This document shows positions 8,205 to 15,737 of a DNA stretch of 64,000 bases, piece after piece. Each line of letters starts with the position of its first letter. Position 1 is the stretch's first letter. Location of the stretch: assembly GCF_029392315.1 (NCBI RefSeq), contig NZ_CP113939.1, positions 124,001 through 188,000 of the forward strand. Reading direction: 5' to 3'. A program made the position numbers and the translations under genes. The notes beneath the pieces are model-generated. The model saw nothing but the letters and a program-made list of their open reading frames with translations, made no database searches and had not been told where the DNA came from. The DNA is from Bifidobacterium sp. ESL0690 (GTDB lineage Bacteria > Actinomycetota > Actinomycetes > Actinomycetales > Bifidobacteriaceae).

Positions 8205-8920
8205 TGCAGCCCGCCGTTGATGTAGCTGGCCAGCGCGGCGACGAACGCTTTTTTGCGCGGGCGGCTGATGCGCAGGCGCTCGCCGTTGCTCATGATGCAG
8301 TCTTGGTCCTCGATGCCGGTGACGTGCCTCAGGTTGACCAGATAGCAGGAATTTGAGCGGAAGAAGTCGTGCCCGTCCAGTTGCGTCTCGAGCTCTTTCA
8401 AGGTTGAGGTGATGGAAAGTTTGCCATCGAGCGTATGGATAATAATGGTATGACGAATTGATTCGATGTAGACGATGGATTTGAGCTCTACGCGTGTGCG
8501 TTGCGAGCCGACCTCGAAAAGCATGGAATCGTCGCTCTGCCGCCGCACTGCCTCGATGCAGCGCTTGATTTCCTGGCAGAAGGCGAAGTACGGCACGGGT
8601 TTTAGGAGGTAGGAGAGCGCCTGCACTTCGTAGCCGTTGATGGCGTATTGCGAGGCATTGGTGATGAAAACGATCACGACGCTGCTGTCGATTTTGCGGA
8701 TGCGCCGCGCCGCCTCCATGCCGTCCATCTCTTTCATTTCGATGTCGAGCAGCAGGATGTCGTAAATCGGCCGGTAATTTTCCACGATTTTCGCGCCGTC
8801 GTCGAAGACGGAGACGGTGAAGTTCTCGCCGTTTTCGCTCTGGTAGCGGTTGAGGTAGTCGAGGACTTTCTGGCAGGCGGCGGGTTCGTCTTCCACTACT
8901 CCGATTCTGATGTTGCGCAT
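8201..8920 (-). CDS. LytTR-family response regulator
   Basis: A 239-residue AgrA/LytR-type two-component regulator. The N-terminal receiver domain (1-120) has the acidic pocket E10-D11, the phospho-acceptor Asp59 in LLLDIEM and the conserved Lys107 in LLKPV. The C-terminal LytTR DNA-binding domain (about 135-235) has FRSNSCYLVNLRHV, the usual recognition-strand region. Such proteins bind pairs of roughly 9-bp direct repeats about 21 bp apart. A repeat of that geometry lies at 9198-9228, upstream of the divergent surface-protein gene. It is the first gene of a minus-strand operon with the 52-aa ORF and the kinase. The start is supported by AGGCGG. Confidence 0.92.
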   Translation of the reverse strand: MRNIRIGVVEDEPAACQKVLDYLNRYQSENGENFTVSVFDDGAKIVENYRPIYDILLLDIEMKEMDGMEAARRIRKIDSSVVIVFITNASQYAINGYEVQALSYLLKPVPYFAFCQEIKRCIEAVRRQSDDSMLFEVGSQRTRVELKSIVYIESIRHTIIIHTLDGKLSITSTLKELETQLDGHDFFRSNSCYLVNLRHVTGIEDQDCIMSNGERLRISRPRKKAFVAALASYINGGLQ

Positions 8921-9153
8921 CGTCGCCGCCTTTCACTTAAGGTTTTACCCCATAATTTCTCTATAGCATAATTTGGCAGGTTTGCCGCCGAGTTCGCTAG
9001 ATTGTCGTTACGGACTCATAATTTGTTTTGCATTTACAAAAAATAGTTAAAAAAGCTATTTCTATCTCATTGTCTCATACGTCTGCAGGCGTTTTTGGTG
9101 TCAGCGAGAAATTCCAGTGTGAGAAAATTGATATAAACTCATTCGCGAAAATT

Positions 9154-9177
9154 TGTATGGCAATGGTTTGCCATACA
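9154..9177. promoter_or_regulatory. 10-bp inverted repeat in the regulator/surface-protein gap
   Basis: TGTATGGCAA (9154-9163) and TTGCCATACA (9168-9177) form a perfect palindrome with a 4-nt centre. It lies between the divergent LytTR regulator and the surface-protein gene and is a candidate operator. Confidence 0.45.
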
Positions 9178-9197
9178 CTTTCGGAGTTAATTTTTAG

Positions 9198-9228
9198 CCG
9201 CTTACAGGCGATATTTTACCGTTTATAG
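9198..9228 (+). promoter_or_regulatory. LytTR-type direct repeat upstream of the surface-protein gene
   Basis: CCGCTTACAG (9198-9207) and CCGTTTATAG (9219-9228) are direct repeats 21 bp apart start to start. The second copy, read as ACCGTTTAT, fits the general LytTR half-site (A/T-A/C-A/C-GTT-N-A/G-T/G). The site lies about 70-100 bp upstream of the gene that starts at 9300. Confidence 0.5.
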
Positions 9229-9299
9229 ATGTGATTGGACAAGCCCTCTAGCTAAGGAGTAAAAAGATTGACGTATGTTATTTTCCAATGGAGGTTGAT

Positions 9300-10811
9300 A
9301 TGAAGAAGACGAAGAAGATGGTGATTGTCGCGTCGTTTGCGGCGGCTTGCACCCTGTTCGCGGGTGTAGGTTTCGCGACGGCAGGTGAGGCTCCGGCCCC
9401 GGGCTCCAATCCGGTGGTTTCGGCGCAGGCAAATTATAATCGCACAGCTTTGCAGGCTCAGCATGACAGAGCAGTCGGAATACGTAATACCGCCGGTAAT
9501 TTGAACCAATACACCCAGGAGTCGTGGACATGGCTTTTGAGCGATATCATTAAGGCTGAAGCCAAGTTGGATGCTTCTAAAGACGGTAATCAAAATGCAG
9601 ATGGAGCTATGAACCAGCAGGATATTGATCAAACGGCCAGCTCAATGAAGTTTGACATGGATTTTGGTATCTTGAAGGCTCCCAAGGCTGGTGAAATCAG
9701 AGCAGATGCGCCTCTGCAGAATATGGCAGCTCTTCAGTCTTTTTACAATAAAATAAAGAACGTCGCACGCTCCAGCTACCCCTCTGCCACGGATAATCAG
9801 TGGACTCAGTTTGATCAATCCAGAAGCTATGTAAGTTGGGTCTTAATGTCGGACAGTGATCAATATCAGGTTGCCAGGGCGTATGACCGGTTGTATGCAG
9901 ATACTTACAACATTGATCAGAACTTGCTCCCAACTCCCCCTGCCCCGTCACCGTCTCCATCCCCATCGCCGAGCCCTGCTCCCGCTCCTGCCCCCGACAA
10001 GAAAGCCGGACTGCGCAGCGCTTATGACAAGGTGAAGGATTACAAGCAGGACGATTTCACTGCCGCTTCTCCTTGGGCTGCGTTCGCCGCTGAACTTGCC
10101 AAGGCCAAGGCCATGCTCGATACCGACAACACTCAGGCTGCGTTCGACGCCGAAGCCACCGCCCTCAACGCGAAGGCCGACGCTCTGATTAGCATCGCCG
10201 CGCTCAAGGCCGATATCGCCAAGGCGTCTTCGCTGAAGCCTTCTGACTACAGCGAGTTCTCTTGGTATCTTGTCACCATCGATTTACCTTGGGCCAAGGA
10301 CGTCGTTGGTAATGCCGACGCCACGAAAGATGATGTCAATGCCATTGAAGGCCTTCTGAGCGAAGACCTCGCCGATCTCAAGACCCCGATTGCCGGCCAG
10401 AAGACCGGTGCGGATATCCCCACCACTCCCAAGACCAAGGCCGATCTGACCAAGTTGGTCGCACAGGCCGAAAGCCTCAAGCAGAGTGATTACACCGCTG
10501 CTTCATGGAAGGTCTTCGCTGAGGCCTTGAAGGATGCCAAGGATGCCCTCAATCCGGACGCACAGCCGCAGTCGCAGTCACTGCTGCGTGACGGCGTTGA
10601 AGACGACTACACCTTCAACTACGTGGAGCTTGAGGACGCCCAGTCCGCTCTGGTTCGCAACGTCGCCAAGACCAATGGTGCCGCTGGCGCCGCCGGTAAG
10701 AAGGCCGGCCTTGCAACGACCGGTGCCAATGTTTCCATCGTGGCCGGCATCATGGCGCTGCTCGCAGCTGCCGGTGCCGCCATCAAACTCGTCGATCGCA
10801 AGCGTGCCTAG
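9300..10811 (+). CDS. Secreted FIVAR-like surface protein with LAXTG sorting signal
   Basis: A 503-residue cell-wall protein. The N-terminus is a signal peptide (MKKTKK plus a hydrophobic core up to about ATAGEA). A helical domain of about 180 residues follows, then a Pro-Ser/Pro-Ala spacer (about 215-235). Three modules of 60-70 residues come next, of the FIVAR-like helical type (DYKQDDFTAAS, KPSDYSEFSW, KQSDYTAASW). The C-terminus has LATTG, a hydrophobic helix and KRA. LAXTG is the class E sortase signal typical of Actinobacteria. I chose ATG 9300 because GGAGG (9290-9294) precedes it; the ATG at 9288 would place that site inside the gene. A binding or adhesion role is inferred. It is probably a target of the adjacent LytTR system. 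Confidence 0.8.
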   Translation: MKKTKKMVIVASFAAACTLFAGVGFATAGEAPAPGSNPVVSAQANYNRTALQAQHDRAVGIRNTAGNLNQYTQESWTWLLSDIIKAEAKLDASKDGNQNADGAMNQQDIDQTASSMKFDMDFGILKAPKAGEIRADAPLQNMAALQSFYNKIKNVARSSYPSATDNQWTQFDQSRSYVSWVLMSDSDQYQVARAYDRLYADTYNIDQNLLPTPPAPSPSPSPSPSPAPAPAPDKKAGLRSAYDKVKDYKQDDFTAASPWAAFAAELAKAKAMLDTDNTQAAFDAEATALNAKADALISIAALKADIAKASSLKPSDYSEFSWYLVTIDLPWAKDVVGNADATKDDVNAIEGLLSEDLADLKTPIAGQKTGADIPTTPKTKADLTKLVAQAESLKQSDYTAASWKVFAEALKDAKDALNPDAQPQSQSLLRDGVEDDYTFNYVELEDAQSALVRNVAKTNGAAGAAGKKAGLATTGANVSIVAGIMALLAAAGAAIKLVDRKRA

Positions 10812-10854
10812 CAACCAGCTCGCTCGTCTGTAACGACAGTTTCGCCATAAAAGG

Positions 10855-10920
10855 TCGGCCAGCAGGCCTGTGGATTTGGTATTGATAAGCCATTTCCGTC
10901 AGTCTGCCGGCCGATTTTAT
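10855..10920 (+). terminator. Probable terminator after the surface-protein gene
   Basis: TCGGCCAGCAGGC (10855-10867) pairs with GTCTGCCGGCCGA (10902-10914) with two mismatches, and ATTTTAT follows. It lies 43 bp after the stop. Confidence 0.5.
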
Positions 10921-10945
10921 ACGTTCGGGCTTGGGCTTAGAGAAG

Positions 10946-11050
10946 CTAGGCGGGAGTATCTAGGCGGACACGGCTAGGAGAACGTAACTTGATGGACGTG
11001 ACTTAGCGAGATGGACTCGGTTAGGTGGCCTCGGCTCGATGAGAGTATAA
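10946..11050 (+). repeat. Degenerate 14-bp tandem repeats upstream of the amidohydrolase gene
   Basis: Units CTAGGCGGGAGTAT (10946), CTAGGCGGACACGG (10960), CTAGGAGAACGTAA (10974), CTTGATGGACGTGA (10988) and CTTAGCGAGATGGA (11002) follow at a 14-bp period; weaker copies continue to about 11050. The array ends about 30 bp before the gene start and may overlap its promoter. Confidence 0.5.
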
Positions 11051-11080
11051 AGAAGGAAACGTCCCGAAAGGAAGTGTGCT

Positions 11081-12565
11081 ATGGCAGTTGACAATAACGG
11101 CAATACTCGCAATGCAGCCGATATCGACGGCAACAAACAGCGGATCATGGACATCGTCGACGAGAAGAAAGGCGAGTTCATCGAGGCTTCGGACAGGATT
11201 TGGGAGACGCCCGAGACACGTTTCACCGTGCCGAAATCTGTCGAACAGCATTATAAAGTACTCGAACGCGAGGGCTTTGACATCCAAAAAGGCGTGGCCG
11301 GCATGGATTACGCCTACATCGCCACGTACGGAACAGGCAAGCCGGTTATCGCCATCACCGCCGAATACGACGCACTCGACAATTTGAGTCAGGAGGTCGG
11401 CAACCCCAATCGCAAGCCGGTGGTCGAGGGCGCGCCCGGGCAGGGTTGCGGCCACAACGTGCTCGGTACCGGCGCTTTGGGCGCGGCCGTCGCGCTGAAA
11501 ACGCTGATGGAGGAGAAAAATCTCAAGGGTACGCTGAAACTTTTCGGCTGCCCTGCCGAGGAGAGCGGTTACGGCAAGGCGTTCATGGCGCGCGATGGCG
11601 TTTTCGACGACGTGGACGCAGCGTTTACCTGGCATCCTTCCGATACCACGGCCGTCGCCGGCGGTTCGGGCCTTGCGGTGATGCAGGCCAACTTCAGCTT
11701 CAAGGGCATCGCCGCACACGCTGCGGCCGCCCCCGAGCAGGGCCGCGACGCGCTTGACGCCGCCACGCTGATGACGGTGGGCGTGCAGTTCCTGCGTGAG
11801 CACATCATCGACGCCGCGCGCATCCACTATGCTTACCTCGACGCCGGCGGCAAGTCCGCGAACGTCGTGCATCCCACGGCCACGCTCTACTTCTTCGTGC
11901 GCGCCCCGTATCTTGAGCAAGCCAAGCCCATCTACGACCGCGTGGTCAAGATCGCCAAGGGCGCCGCGATGATGACGGAAACCGAGCTTTCGATCGACTT
12001 CGATTCCGCCTGCGCCAACTACGTGCCGAACCACCCGCTCAGCGAGGATATGGACAAAAACCTTGACCTGGTTGGCCCGTTGCAGCTCACCGATGAAGAG
12101 CTCGAGTTCGAAGGCAAGATCCAGGCCAACAACCCCAAGGGTTACGAAGGTCCGCTCGCCGAGCGGCTGAAGGCCGCGAACCCGGCGCTCAGCGATGAGG
12201 AAGTCGGCAAAATCGCCCATTCCAGCATGGCGTTGCCGAAGTTCCCGCTGATTTACACCACCGACACCAAGGGCCAGGCGTCCACGGACGTCGGCGACGT
12301 GAGCTGGTGTACCCCGACCGCGCAGTATTACGGCGGTTTCGAGCCGCTGGGTACGCCCGCGCATTCGTGGCAGTGGGTAGCCAACGGCCAGTCCAGCGTA
12401 GCGCACAAGGGACTTGTACAAGCCGCCAAGACCATCGCCCTGACCGCCTACGATGCTCTCACCGACCCTGAGCTTCTGCAGGCTGCGAAGGATGCCTATG
12501 CCAAGGAGTTCAAGGGAAAGCCTTACAAGTCGGTGATCCCGCCGGAAACTCAGCCCCACGGCTGA
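11081..12565 (+). CDS. M20-family amidohydrolase (AbgB-like)
   Basis: A 494-residue zinc-dependent M20D amidohydrolase. The closest recognisable type is AbgB, the p-aminobenzoyl-glutamate hydrolase subunit that splits folate breakdown products; other N-acyl amino acid amides are possible substrates. Metal-site motifs are visible: EYDALDNL, GCGHNVLGTGALG and the catalytic AEESGYGK. The lid/dimerisation domain carries HAAAAPEQGRDALDA. A GAAAGGAAG ribosome site supports the start. No AbgA-like partner or transporter is adjacent, so it appears monocistronic. An inverted repeat and a second terminator follow it. Confidence 0.82.
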   Translation: MAVDNNGNTRNAADIDGNKQRIMDIVDEKKGEFIEASDRIWETPETRFTVPKSVEQHYKVLEREGFDIQKGVAGMDYAYIATYGTGKPVIAITAEYDALDNLSQEVGNPNRKPVVEGAPGQGCGHNVLGTGALGAAVALKTLMEEKNLKGTLKLFGCPAEESGYGKAFMARDGVFDDVDAAFTWHPSDTTAVAGGSGLAVMQANFSFKGIAAHAAAAPEQGRDALDAATLMTVGVQFLREHIIDAARIHYAYLDAGGKSANVVHPTATLYFFVRAPYLEQAKPIYDRVVKIAKGAAMMTETELSIDFDSACANYVPNHPLSEDMDKNLDLVGPLQLTDEELEFEGKIQANNPKGYEGPLAERLKAANPALSDEEVGKIAHSSMALPKFPLIYTTDTKGQASTDVGDVSWCTPTAQYYGGFEPLGTPAHSWQWVANGQSSVAHKGLVQAAKTIALTAYDALTDPELLQAAKDAYAKEFKGKPYKSVIPPETQPHG

Positions 12566-12596
12566 GTGAGAGGCTGTCTGAGATTGTCTAGGATAA

Positions 12597-12630
12597 GCCT
12601 TCCGGCAAGGTCAGTGTTCCGTCGGAAGGC
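12597..12630 (+). terminator. Hairpin after the amidohydrolase gene
   Basis: GCCTTCCG (12597-12604) pairs with CGGAAGGC (12623-12630), 31 bp after the stop. Confidence 0.5.
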
Positions 12631-12633
12631 ATA

Positions 12634-12670
12634 TAAAAACGGGCTGGCGACTTGATTGTCGTCAACCCGT
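12634..12670 (-). terminator. Intrinsic terminator of the first HTH paralog
   Basis: On the minus strand a 13-bp stem with two mismatches (12670-12658 with 12651-12639, ACGGG/CCCGT ends) is followed by TTTTT. It lies 22 bp after the stop of the 123-aa HTH gene. Confidence 0.7.
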
Positions 12671-12691
12671 ATGAAGTCTATGAACTAATGT

Positions 12692-13063
12692 TCAGGCAGC
12701 CTTTGTCGTGGCGGACTGAGCGTTCTTGTTCTTGTCGTTACCGGTCAGTTGCGTTTTCTCGGCATCGCGGCGGACGATTTCCTTCGCGATCGATTCGATG
12801 TTGCAAAGACGCAAGGCGTTGTCCCCACGCACGCCCGAAGCTTCTTCGTTGCTGATAAGGCCGGTCTTGACCATCGCATCAACGGGGTTGATGCCATAGC
12901 TGCGAGCGATGGCGATGATTTCGTCGGTCGCCAGTTCGCCCGACTTGAAGCGCTTATAAAGAGTGGCATAGGGGATGCCCGCCTGTTGTGAGATTCGGTT
13001 GATGGAATCGTCGTGGGTGATTTCTCGTAGCCATTCAATGTGATTATGTCGAATTTTTTCCAT
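12692..13063 (-). CDS. Small HTH protein, paralog 1 of 3
   Basis: A 123-residue predicted DNA-binding protein. The conserved core (residues 8-98) reads IEWLREITHDDSINRI, GIPYATLYKRF, then ELATDEIIAIARSYGINP, then ASGVRGDNALRL and AKEIVRR. DSINRISQQAGIPYATLYKRF has the pattern of a phage-repressor-like helix-turn-helix. The Lys/Asn/Thr tail is unconserved. Two paralogs lie at 13697-14089 and 23416-23766. All three have the same distance from an AACGTTTGA-type motif upstream, which suggests auto- or cross-regulation. There is no clear Shine-Dalgarno; an AT-rich TATCGGAAAATAA block directly precedes the ATG. Regulatory targets are unknown. Confidence 0.72.
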   Translation of the reverse strand: MEKIRHNHIEWLREITHDDSINRISQQAGIPYATLYKRFKSGELATDEIIAIARSYGINPVDAMVKTGLISNEEASGVRGDNALRLCNIESIAKEIVRRDAEKTQLTGNDKNKNAQSATTKAA

Positions 13064-13115
13064 GTTTTTATTTTCCGATAATTCGGGAGAAAATGTAAGG
13101 AATAAAATTTCATAA

Positions 13116-13126
13116 AACGTTTGATG
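13116..13126 (-). promoter_or_regulatory. AACGTTTGATG motif upstream of HTH paralog 1
   Basis: It lies 53 bp upstream of the start codon. The same 11 bases occur 49 bp upstream of paralog 2 (14138-14148) and a variant, TACGTTTGACG, 54 bp upstream of paralog 3 (23820-23830). This is a candidate operator of the family. Confidence 0.55.
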
Positions 13127-13314
13127 TTATTGAGAATATTTTTATTTGATGGTATTTGTGCAGACTGTTTGTCGAGAAAACTATTTTGCCTAATATTGCA
13201 ATAAAACGTTGAAATAATAATGATTTTGGACTAAAATTAAACGAAAGTGTGGGCTTCATGTCTCGCAAAGAGTCAACAAAAGGACGACTATTTGTGTGCT
13301 CGGCAAACGTCAAC

Positions 13315-13351
13315 CGTTTTATTTAATTTTTTAAAAAAATTAAATAAAACG
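13315..13351. promoter_or_regulatory. Perfect 18-bp AT-rich inverted repeat
   Basis: The arm 13315-13332 (CGTTTTATTTAATTTTTT) and its exact complement 13334-13351 are separated by one base. It lies in the 633-bp gap 13064-13696 between HTH paralogs 1 and 2. A CAAACGT motif (13304-13310) abuts it. No gene is evident in the gap. It could be a bidirectional terminator or an operator. Confidence 0.5.
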
Positions 13352-13617
13352 TTCATAACCGTATTGATTAAGTTATTAGCGTAATCAATGCTTTTTGTCT
13401 AATGCAAAATAGTGCTTTTGGCTTTATTGATGTTTAATCATTGCAATTTCGCTAGATTTCATAGGTTGCTCAGATGATGGCACCGGACCGCAGTGAGGTC
13501 TCGAGGTTTACTCATCTGATGACGATTGAGCGACAATGGTGTGGCTTTCAATCCTGCTTCTGCCTATTGACGTCGACGGTTGAACGGAGCCTAACGTGTT
13601 CGCCGAAGTCGGATTCT

Positions 13618-13672
13618 GCCCGCTTATCGACATGTAAGCGGGGCCGTGACGTGCGCAGTCCCGCTTACATGT
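13618..13672 (-). terminator. Three-arm hairpin region after HTH paralog 2
   Basis: ACATGTAAGCGGG (13630-13642) pairs perfectly with CCCGCTTACATGT (13660-13672). The same TAAGCGGGGC can instead pair with GCCCGCTTA (13618-13626). Two mutually exclusive stems lie just downstream of the minus-strand stop at 13697. There is no T-tract. Confidence 0.5.
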
Positions 13673-13696
13673 TCTTCGATTTCCGGCCTTAATCTT

Positions 13697-14089
13697 TTAG
13701 GCCTTGTCCGCCGGATTCGCTTCGCCCTTTTCGCCGTCACTCGATTCTTGGGCTTTTTTGATGGCGGCCAGGCCGCTGGTTGAGTCGTTGCGGCGCACGA
13801 TTTCCCTGGCGATGTCGCTGATGCTGCTGAGCCGCAGTGCGTTGTTGCCGCGCACGTCGGTGGCCTCGTCCGTGTCGATGACGTGGTTTTGGACCAGCGC
13901 CTCGACGGGGTTGATGCCGTAACCGCGGGCGATTGCGATGATCTCGTCGGTGGTCAGCATATTCGATTGGAAGCGCTTGTAAAGGGTCGTATAAGGAATT
14001 CCGCTCAGACGCGAGATCTTATTGATGGAGTCGTTGTGCGTGATGCGCTTGAGCCATTCGATTGGATTGTTACTCGTATTTTCGTTCAT
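13697..14089 (-). CDS. Small HTH protein, paralog 2 of 3
   Basis: A 130-residue protein with the same core as paralog 1: IEWLKRITHNDSINKI, GIPYTTLYKRF, LTTDEIIAIARGYGINP, DVRGNNALRL and AREIVRR. The C-terminal 30 residues are acidic and low-complexity. It lies 630 bp upstream of paralog 1 in the same orientation but with its own promoter region and 3' hairpins, so the two are separate transcription units. The AACGTTTGATG motif at 14138-14148 lies 49 bp upstream. No Shine-Dalgarno is obvious, as in the paralogs. Function beyond DNA binding is unknown. Confidence 0.72.
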   Translation of the reverse strand: MNENTSNNPIEWLKRITHNDSINKISRLSGIPYTTLYKRFQSNMLTTDEIIAIARGYGINPVEALVQNHVIDTDEATDVRGNNALRLSSISDIAREIVRRNDSTSGLAAIKKAQESSDGEKGEANPADKA

Positions 14090-14137
14090 GTACTTATTAT
14101 GCGATGTCTAACCTTAAAAAGTAATCAGCAAAACTGA

Positions 14138-14148
14138 AACGTTTGATG
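14138..14148 (-). promoter_or_regulatory. AACGTTTGATG motif upstream of HTH paralog 2
   Basis: Identical to the 11-mer upstream of paralog 1. Further CAAACGTT (14171-14178) and a fully palindromic CAAACGTTTG (14465-14474) lie in the same AT-rich gap before the ABC transporter. Confidence 0.55.
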
Positions 14149-14550
14149 TAAAAGAGAGAAAAGTCATACGCAAACGTTATGGAAAGTTAAATTTTACTAT
14201 AATTTGATTACATTGGCAAACGAGTTTTTCGCCGTATCGTCATTTGACTTTCGTTTCGTTTTCTTGATATTACGCGATTTTAAGGGTGTTGAATGCCTCT
14301 CTCGCTTGGATTTGCGACGTCGAAGCTGGTGCTGGGGACTGCGGGGTGAGAATGCAGGATTGAGTGGATTGTGACTTACAACAAGTTTCGGCTAAAGCAG
14401 AATTAGTTTATTTTTCCGTAAACCAACATTGCGGCGCAAAGTTATTACAAAATCTTACAATTATCAAACGTTTGCCTTAACCGTGCATCAAATGAATACG
14501 CGGTACAGTGAATATCCGCTGCGTTGTGGTGTTTGGTGGTGGGTATGGAT

Positions 14551-14830
14551 CTATTCGGATGTCATGCTTTTGAGAGCCGAGATGTCCTCGATATCGTCAT
14601 AGCGCATGATGAGATTCTTGATTTGCGTGAGTTTTTCGATGTTCTTCGGGCACTTGCCGTCGCCGTTCACAAACGAATAATCGAAAGTCGTCAGATTCTG
14701 CAAACCGGCAAGAGGCGCCAAATCGGTGGTCATGGTCAAGTTAGTACCGTCAGACCACAATTGGAGCCTTGGCGGCGGTGCTGGGAACCGGGGTTGCTAG
14801 TGCAACGATTAACCTTTTATGCGAACCGTG
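14551..14830 (-). pseudogene. Relic of a secreted leucine-rich-repeat protein
   Basis: On the minus strand an open stretch (14760-14551) reads LAPLAGLQNLTTFDYSFVNG and NIEKLTQIKNLIMRYDDIED before a stop. The spaced leucines (LxxLxxLxxL, ISALKSM) are typical of internalin-like LRRs, but only about two repeats remain. Upstream, in another frame, KRLIVALATPVPSTAAKAPI resembles the end of a signal peptide, one base out of register. No start or ribosome site serves it. It is probably a decayed surface-protein gene; the signal-peptide link is weak. The rest of the gap 14090-15033 holds AT-rich sequence, CAAACGT motifs and the promoter of the ABC operon. Confidence 0.4.
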
Positions 14831-14968
14831 GGTTGGCTTTTCGTCATTCTCTGAGAGTAAATGCCATAGAACTCATTGCATTTATACAATATTTTAAACT
14901 CTTTTGTTCACATTTATGATTTATAATAACAAGATGCGATAATTATCTAATTAAAAAAGCCGTTATTC

Positions 14969-14980
14969 ATTATATAATGA
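14969..14980 (+). promoter_or_regulatory. Putative -10 region of the ABC transporter operon
   Basis: TATAAT (14973-14978) lies within the palindrome CATTATATAATG, 56 bp before the ABC ATPase start. The -35 is weak (TTAAAA at 14951). Confidence 0.4.
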
Positions 14981-15033
14981 TAATATTTATTCTAAGGATT
15001 GGGTACGTGTTCGGTTTTTGAGGAGAGAGCGGA

Positions 15034-15735
15034 ATGGGTTATATCGATGTAATTCATGAAGTCAAACGATATAATAGTGGTGCTGGAAGCGTGGTTGCGA
15101 ATAACGATGTTAGTTTTTCTATTCTTCAAGGTGAGCTGGTTGTGATTATTGGAGCCTCCGGCACCGGGAAATCGACGTTGCTCAACGTCATCGGTGGCAT
15201 GGACGGCTGCGATGAAGGCGACGTGATTATTGACGGCGAAAACATCGCCGAATACAGTACCAAGGAACTCACCGAATACCGCCGCCTCGATGTCGGTTTT
15301 GTTTTCCAGTTTTATAATTTAGTTCCCAACCTGACTGCACTGGAAAACGTTGAAATCGCCTCCGACATCGTTCCGTATGCCTACGATTCCAGAAAGGTGT
15401 TGGAGAGCGTCGGCCTTGGCGACCGTTGCGACAACTTCCCTTCTCAACTTTCTGGCGGCGAACAGCAGCGGGTTGCCATCGCGCGTGCTGTTGCGAAAAG
15501 ACCAAAAATCCTCCTATGTGACGAACCGACCGGGGCCCTCGACTACAAAACGGGCAAGCAGGTGCTGCATATCCTGCAAAACATGAGTCGCAAGCATGGC
15601 GCGACCGTGGTCATCGTGACCCATAATTCCGCGCTCGCCCCCATGGCCGACCGCGTCGTCAGCATGCACGACGCCCGCGTCACCGACGTCAGGCGAAATC
15701 CCGATCCGTGCGATATCGACCAGCTGGAGTGGTGA
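15034..15735 (+). CDS. ABC transporter ATP-binding protein (MacB/LolD type)
   Basis: A 233-residue ATPase of the MacB/LolD/FtsE branch that pairs with FtsX-like permeases. These systems do mechanotransmission, lipoprotein handling or antimicrobial-peptide export rather than import. Walker A is GASGTGKST (40-48), the signature is [14 protein letters not shown], Walker B is [12 protein letters not shown], and a His switch lies in VTHNS. GAGGAGAG precedes the ATG. The permease gene starts right after its stop, so both are one operon. The substrate cannot be deduced. Confidence 0.9.
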   Translation: MGYIDVIHEVKRYNSGAGSVVANNDVSFSILQGELVVIIGASGTGKSTLLNVIGGMDGCDEGDVIIDGENIAEYSTKELTEYRRLDVGFVFQFYNLVPNLTALENVEIASDIVPYAYDSRKVLESVGLGDRCDNFPSQLSGGEQQRVAIARAVAKRPKILLCDEPTGALDYKTGKQVLHILQNMSRKHGATVVIVTHNSALAPMADRVVSMHDARVTDVRRNPDPCDIDQLEW

Positions 15736-15737
15736 TT

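Noticed and set aside
9028..9228. Plus-strand ORF of 66 codons in the regulator/surface-protein gap
   Set aside because: It covers the palindrome and LytTR repeat and has no ribosome site.
11021..12559. Long minus-strand ORF opposite the amidohydrolase gene
   Set aside because: Shadow frame; the plus strand has all M20 motifs and a ribosome site.
13474..13692. Plus-strand ORF of 72 codons between HTH paralogs
   Set aside because: No ribosome site, unusual Cys/Ser/Arg composition, and it overlaps the hairpins that end paralog 2.
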